From an uncultured Acetatifactor sp. (GTDB lineage Bacteria; Bacillota; Clostridia; Lachnospirales; Lachnospiraceae), in the NCBI GenBank assembly GCA_910584375.1, contig CAJUAH010000007.1, positions 104,257-168,256 on the forward strand: a stretch of 64,000 nt of DNA, in the 5' to 3' direction. Below the pieces are notes generated by a model that saw only the letters and a program-made list of their open reading frames with translations, was not told where the DNA came from and did no database searches. Position numbers and translations under genes: made by a program. This document shows positions 61,201 through 64,000 of the stretch, in pieces. Numbering within the stretch: the first letter of the stretch is position 1; the number at the start of each line of letters is the position of its first letter.

Positions 61201-62169
61201 ATGGACAATGTAATTACAGCGGCCAGGAACGTGTTTGATATAGAGATCGCAGGACTGCAACAGGTAAAAGAGTGTCTGGGCGACACTTTTCTGCAAATCG
61301 TGGATATTGTGGCAAAATGTGAGGGCAAAGTAGTTTTGTGCGGTATGGGAAAGTCCGGCCATGTTGCGAAAAAGATTGCGGCAACCTTAGCCAGTCTTGG
61401 AACGCCGGCCTTTTTTTTACATCCCGCGGAAGCCCAACATGGCGATCTGGGAATGGTGACAGAAGGGGAAGTAGTAATATTGATCAGCCATAGCGGAGAG
61501 AGCGAAGAAATCGTAAAATTGTTGCCATCGTTAAAGCTGGTGGGTGCGACATTGATAGCTGTAACCTCCTGCAGGCAATCCACTCTGGCGCGGGAATGTG
61601 AGATCGTTCAGCTCATGCCGCAGATGAAAGAAGCCTGTGCGCTTAATCTGGCGCCGACTACCAGCACTACGGCTGTGCTGGTCTATGGCGATGCTTTAGC
61701 TGTTGCAGTTTCCCAAAAGCACCATTTCACGGAGAGTGATTTTGCGCTGTTTCATCCGGCGGGAGCGCTTGGAAAAAAGATTTTGACCCGTGTATCGGAT
61801 ATTATGGCGCAGGGGGAAGAGATACCGATTGTACGCAAAGGATGCTCTATTTCGGATGCTATCATGGAGATGAGCAGAAAGACGCTGGGGGTTGTAACTA
61901 TAGTCGATGAGGATACGCATCTGGTTGGCTTGCTGACAGATGGAGATTTGCGGAGAGCCCTGGAAAAGCGTGTTGATATGTATGGTGATATTATTGATGC
62001 AATTATGACTCATAATCCGCAAAGTATAAGAGCAGACATATTGGCGGCGCAGGCTCTCAGGATGCTCAGGGAGAGGAGCATCAATAATTACCCGGTGGTG
62101 GATGACCGGGGATGTGTGGTGGGAGTGCTGACCTGGCAGATGATCGTGAAAGCGGGAATCATCATATGA
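61201..62169 (+). CDS. kdsD: Arabinose-5-phosphate isomerase (KpsF/GutQ family)
   Basis: This 322-residue protein has an SIS domain (GMGKSGHVAKKI, SHSGESEEI, PTTSTTA, FHPAGALGKK) and two C-terminal CBS domains (GVVTIVDED, NNYPVVDD). It makes arabinose 5-phosphate from ribulose 5-phosphate, feeding KdsA. ATG 61201 has GGGGAG upstream and follows the -10 at 61152. The stop overlaps kdsC by 4 bases. Confidence 0.95.
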   Translation: MDNVITAARNVFDIEIAGLQQVKECLGDTFLQIVDIVAKCEGKVVLCGMGKSGHVAKKIAATLASLGTPAFFLHPAEAQHGDLGMVTEGEVVILISHSGESEEIVKLLPSLKLVGATLIAVTSCRQSTLARECEIVQLMPQMKEACALNLAPTTSTTAVLVYGDALAVAVSQKHHFTESDFALFHPAGALGKKILTRVSDIMAQGEEIPIVRKGCSISDAIMEMSRKTLGVVTIVDEDTHLVGLLTDGDLRRALEKRVDMYGDIIDAIMTHNPQSIRADILAAQALRMLRERSINNYPVVDDRGCVVGVLTWQMIVKAGIII

Positions 62170-62648
62170 AACAGATTAAATTATTTGTCATGGACGTGGA
62201 CGGTACCCTCACAGACGGGAAAATATATGTTGCGGCAACCGGGGAACAGTTCAAAGCCTTTGACGTAAAGGATGGCTTTGGAATCCGTCATATATTAAAG
62301 AAACATGAAATCAAGACGGCCATAATTACGGGGCGCAGATCTGATATTGTACAATGCAGAGCCGATGAACTGGAAGTAGATTTCGTACATCAGGGAATAC
62401 AGGATAAAGTTGAATGTCTGGAAATATTATTAGAACAACTGGGATATGATTGGTCAAATGTGGCGTATGTAGGTGATGACGTCAACGATTTGGAGTGCAT
62501 GAATAAGGCTGTATGGAGTGGGTGCCCACAAGACGCCCATAAGAGTGTCCGAGATGTGGCGACTTATGTGGCGGAGCGTAAGGGGGGCTGCGGGGCAGTC
62601 AGGGAAATCATTGAGTTCCTGGTTGAGGATACATCTGAGAGAGGATAG
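62166..62648 (+). CDS. kdsC: Kdo-8-phosphate phosphatase
   Basis: This 160-residue HAD phosphatase of the small tetrameric type has motif I MDVDGTLTDGKI, AFDVKDGFGI, ITGRRSDIV, and motif IV YVGDDVNDLECM, all diagnostic for KdsC. It removes the phosphate of Kdo 8-phosphate to give free Kdo for KdsB. The ATGA overlap with kdsD implies coupled translation. Confidence 0.95.
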   Translation: MKQIKLFVMDVDGTLTDGKIYVAATGEQFKAFDVKDGFGIRHILKKHEIKTAIITGRRSDIVQCRADELEVDFVHQGIQDKVECLEILLEQLGYDWSNVAYVGDDVNDLECMNKAVWSGCPQDAHKSVRDVATYVAERKGGCGAVREIIEFLVEDTSERG

Positions 62649-62654
62649 CGGACA

Positions 62655-63914
62655 ATGATAAAAACAAGCGTGATTGTTCCTTGTTACAATGCGGAAACAT
62701 ATCTGCGGGAGTGTGTTGAGAGTATTCTATCACAAACGCTCAGGGAAATAGAAGTAATTTTCATTGATGATGGGAGTACAGACTGCACACTGGATATTTT
62801 AGAAGAATACCAGAAAAAGTTTGACAATATAAAGCTGATGCGGCAGGAAAATCAGGGGTCAGGAATAGCCAGAAATCAAGGAATAAAGGTCGCTGAGGGA
62901 GAATACATCGCGTTTATGGATGCGGATGACTTTTATCCTGCCCCCACTACGCTGGAAAAGTTATATACTACGGCGGTGGAAAAGGGAGCCGTGATATGTG
63001 GGGGATCCGCATGTAATTACCGCGAAGGTGCTTATACATTTAATGGGTTGGACGCAGGACACTTATTTTCCGAGGATGGATGGATAGATAAACGCGATTT
63101 CCCTACATCTGGCGGATATTGGAGATTTATTTTTAATAGTGATTTCCTCAAGAAGAGGGGGATATTTTTCCCTGATTATCTGCGTTTTCAAGATCCTCCC
63201 TTTTTTTTGGAAACAATTGCCCAAGCTGGACGGGTTTACTGCCTGAAAGAGGTAACATATGTGCATCGTAAAGCGCATAGACAGGCTTTTTTTACAAAGG
63301 AAAGGGCAATCGGCTATGCGAAAGGGATACGGGATTGCCTTATGATATCTCAAAGGGAAGGAATGAGTGCGGCTTATCTTCAGGTACTAAGTCTTCTTCC
63401 AGGGGTTCCTTCTGCATGCATGTATCTTTTTGCAGAAAAATGTTCAGAGATGCAGAATATTATATACCAGATAAACAGAGTGATTGCGGATAATTCAGGC
63501 ATTAAAACAGATGCCCCTCAGCTGAAGGAGGGGGAAGAATTGTCATATTATCTAAGGGATGTGCAGGAAGAGAAAAAGAAATTATTGGAGAGATTAAAAC
63601 AGGAAAATAAAATATTAATTTATGGCGCCGGCGTTATGGGAAAAAAGGCAAACGCTTTTTTTAGTACAAATGGTATCGCAATAGAGGCTTTTGTGGTGTC
63701 GAATGTGGAGGACAATGCAGCCTGGGTGGATGGCCTGCAAGTGAAGGGAATTGACGAGTATGTAAATGAACGGAAAAGCTGCACGGTTATCATTGCGACC
63801 TACCCGGCGCAGCAGGAAGAAATCAGGAAACTCCTTTGGGAGAAAGGTTTTGAAAAAGTATATCCACTGTTGCCGGAAAAATATTATTTATTTGAGGGGA
63901 AAGTATCTTATTGA
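62655..63914 (+). CDS. GT2 glycosyltransferase with C-terminal Rossmann module
   Basis: In this 419-residue protein, residues 1-220 are a GT2 domain (VIVPCYNAETYL, DDGSTD, FMDADDFY as the metal site). A helical linker (to about 315) leads to the small Rossmann-like module (ILIYGAGVMGKKA, VKGIDEY), the same unit as at the start of three proteins to the left. It probably adds a sugar next to Kdo, but the donor is unknown. AGAGGATAG precedes the ATG. Confidence 0.87.
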   Translation: MIKTSVIVPCYNAETYLRECVESILSQTLREIEVIFIDDGSTDCTLDILEEYQKKFDNIKLMRQENQGSGIARNQGIKVAEGEYIAFMDADDFYPAPTTLEKLYTTAVEKGAVICGGSACNYREGAYTFNGLDAGHLFSEDGWIDKRDFPTSGGYWRFIFNSDFLKKRGIFFPDYLRFQDPPFFLETIAQAGRVYCLKEVTYVHRKAHRQAFFTKERAIGYAKGIRDCLMISQREGMSAAYLQVLSLLPGVPSACMYLFAEKCSEMQNIIYQINRVIADNSGIKTDAPQLKEGEELSYYLRDVQEEKKKLLERLKQENKILIYGAGVMGKKANAFFSTNGIAIEAFVVSNVEDNAAWVDGLQVKGIDEYVNERKSCTVIIATYPAQQEEIRKLLWEKGFEKVYPLLPEKYYLFEGKVSY

Positions 63915-64000
63915 TTCGTATGTGCTATTTTGGAGATAGTCGAGTCGGGTTAGTGTAAAATTTTAGTTGGCAAAATAAAAGGAAGAGGCCGAAACCCCTT
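63915..64000. other. Unassigned right end
   Basis: The last 86 bases hold no start with a convincing ribosome site. The final bases (GAGGCC, then CCCC) may begin a hairpin that continues outside the window. Nothing else can be supported here. Confidence 0.3.

Noticed and set aside
1..64000. CRISPR arrays, tRNA or rRNA genes and insertion sequences
   Set aside because: I saw no regularly spaced direct repeats, no cloverleaf or rRNA-like stretch, and no transposase in any frame.

Overview
The window is one long surface-polysaccharide locus in which every convincing gene lies on the + strand. The likely source is a Firmicute, most probably a Lachnospiraceae-type Clostridium relative. This rests on strong AGGAGG-type ribosome sites, sigma-A-like promoters, an EpsG-type protein, several secreted DUF4214 proteins, a GH73-type glucosaminidase and an AAA-ATPase-like/PD-(D/E)XK gene. 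That assignment is inference. The complete Kdo gene set at the right end is unusual for a monoderm, and a diderm Firmicute (Negativicutes) is the main alternative.

Left part (1-13.5 kb): the 3' end of an EpsG-like membrane protein; a FlaA1/CapD-type sugar-nucleotide 4,6-dehydratase; an initiating polyprenyl-phosphate sugar-phosphate transferase; an SDR epimerase; a membrane alkaline-phosphatase-fold transferase with two C-terminal beta modules; and a run of glycosyltransferases. Two GT4 genes each sit next to a small DUF4214-like gene, and one GT4 is fused to a Stealth-like region. Middle-left (13.5-30.2 kb): four consecutive secreted proteins ending in DUF4214 modules (glucosaminidase, C1 protease, beta-helix, stand-alone), then an ABC-type polysaccharide exporter (Wzm/Wzt with an extended Wzt C-terminus), a WbdD-like methyltransferase, two more glycosyltransferases and an acyltransferase. 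A fifth DUF4214 protein follows at 30.4 kb.

Middle-right (31.8-49.7 kb): a GT-C-like membrane protein; a CDP-sugar cassette (RfbF, RfbH, a thiamine-diphosphate enzyme, RfbG and an SDR) whose order and content fit a branched 3,6-dideoxyhexose of the yersiniose type; an AAA-ATPase-like/PD-(D/E)XK gene; a GT2; a cytidylyltransferase-oxidoreductase fusion; a GDPD-metallophosphoesterase fusion; a second GT-C protein carrying the same beta module as the sulfatase-fold transferase; another GT2; and a UDP-glucose-dehydrogenase-like enzyme.

Right part (49.7-64 kb): an accessory patch holding an XRE regulator with an operator-like inverted repeat, a truncated ImmA/IrrE peptidase, an ATPase translationally coupled to a PD-(D/E)XK-like protein and a LicD transferase, then a small AT-rich three-gene unit of unknown function. 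After it come a TylF-like methyltransferase broken at a G10 tract, a HAD-containing multidomain protein, a DUF115/GT42-like glycosyltransferase candidate, and kdsB-kdsA-kdsD-kdsC for CMP-Kdo, followed by a GT2. Four proteins in this part share one small Rossmann-like module.

Taken together, the genes predict a complex polymer. It would be built by many glycosyltransferases, decorated with phospho-alcohols, acyl and methyl groups and a branched deoxysugar, probably containing Kdo, exported by an ABC transporter, and accompanied by a set of secreted enzymes carrying DUF4214 modules that may dock on the cell surface or on the polymer. No tRNA, rRNA, CRISPR array or insertion sequence was recognised.
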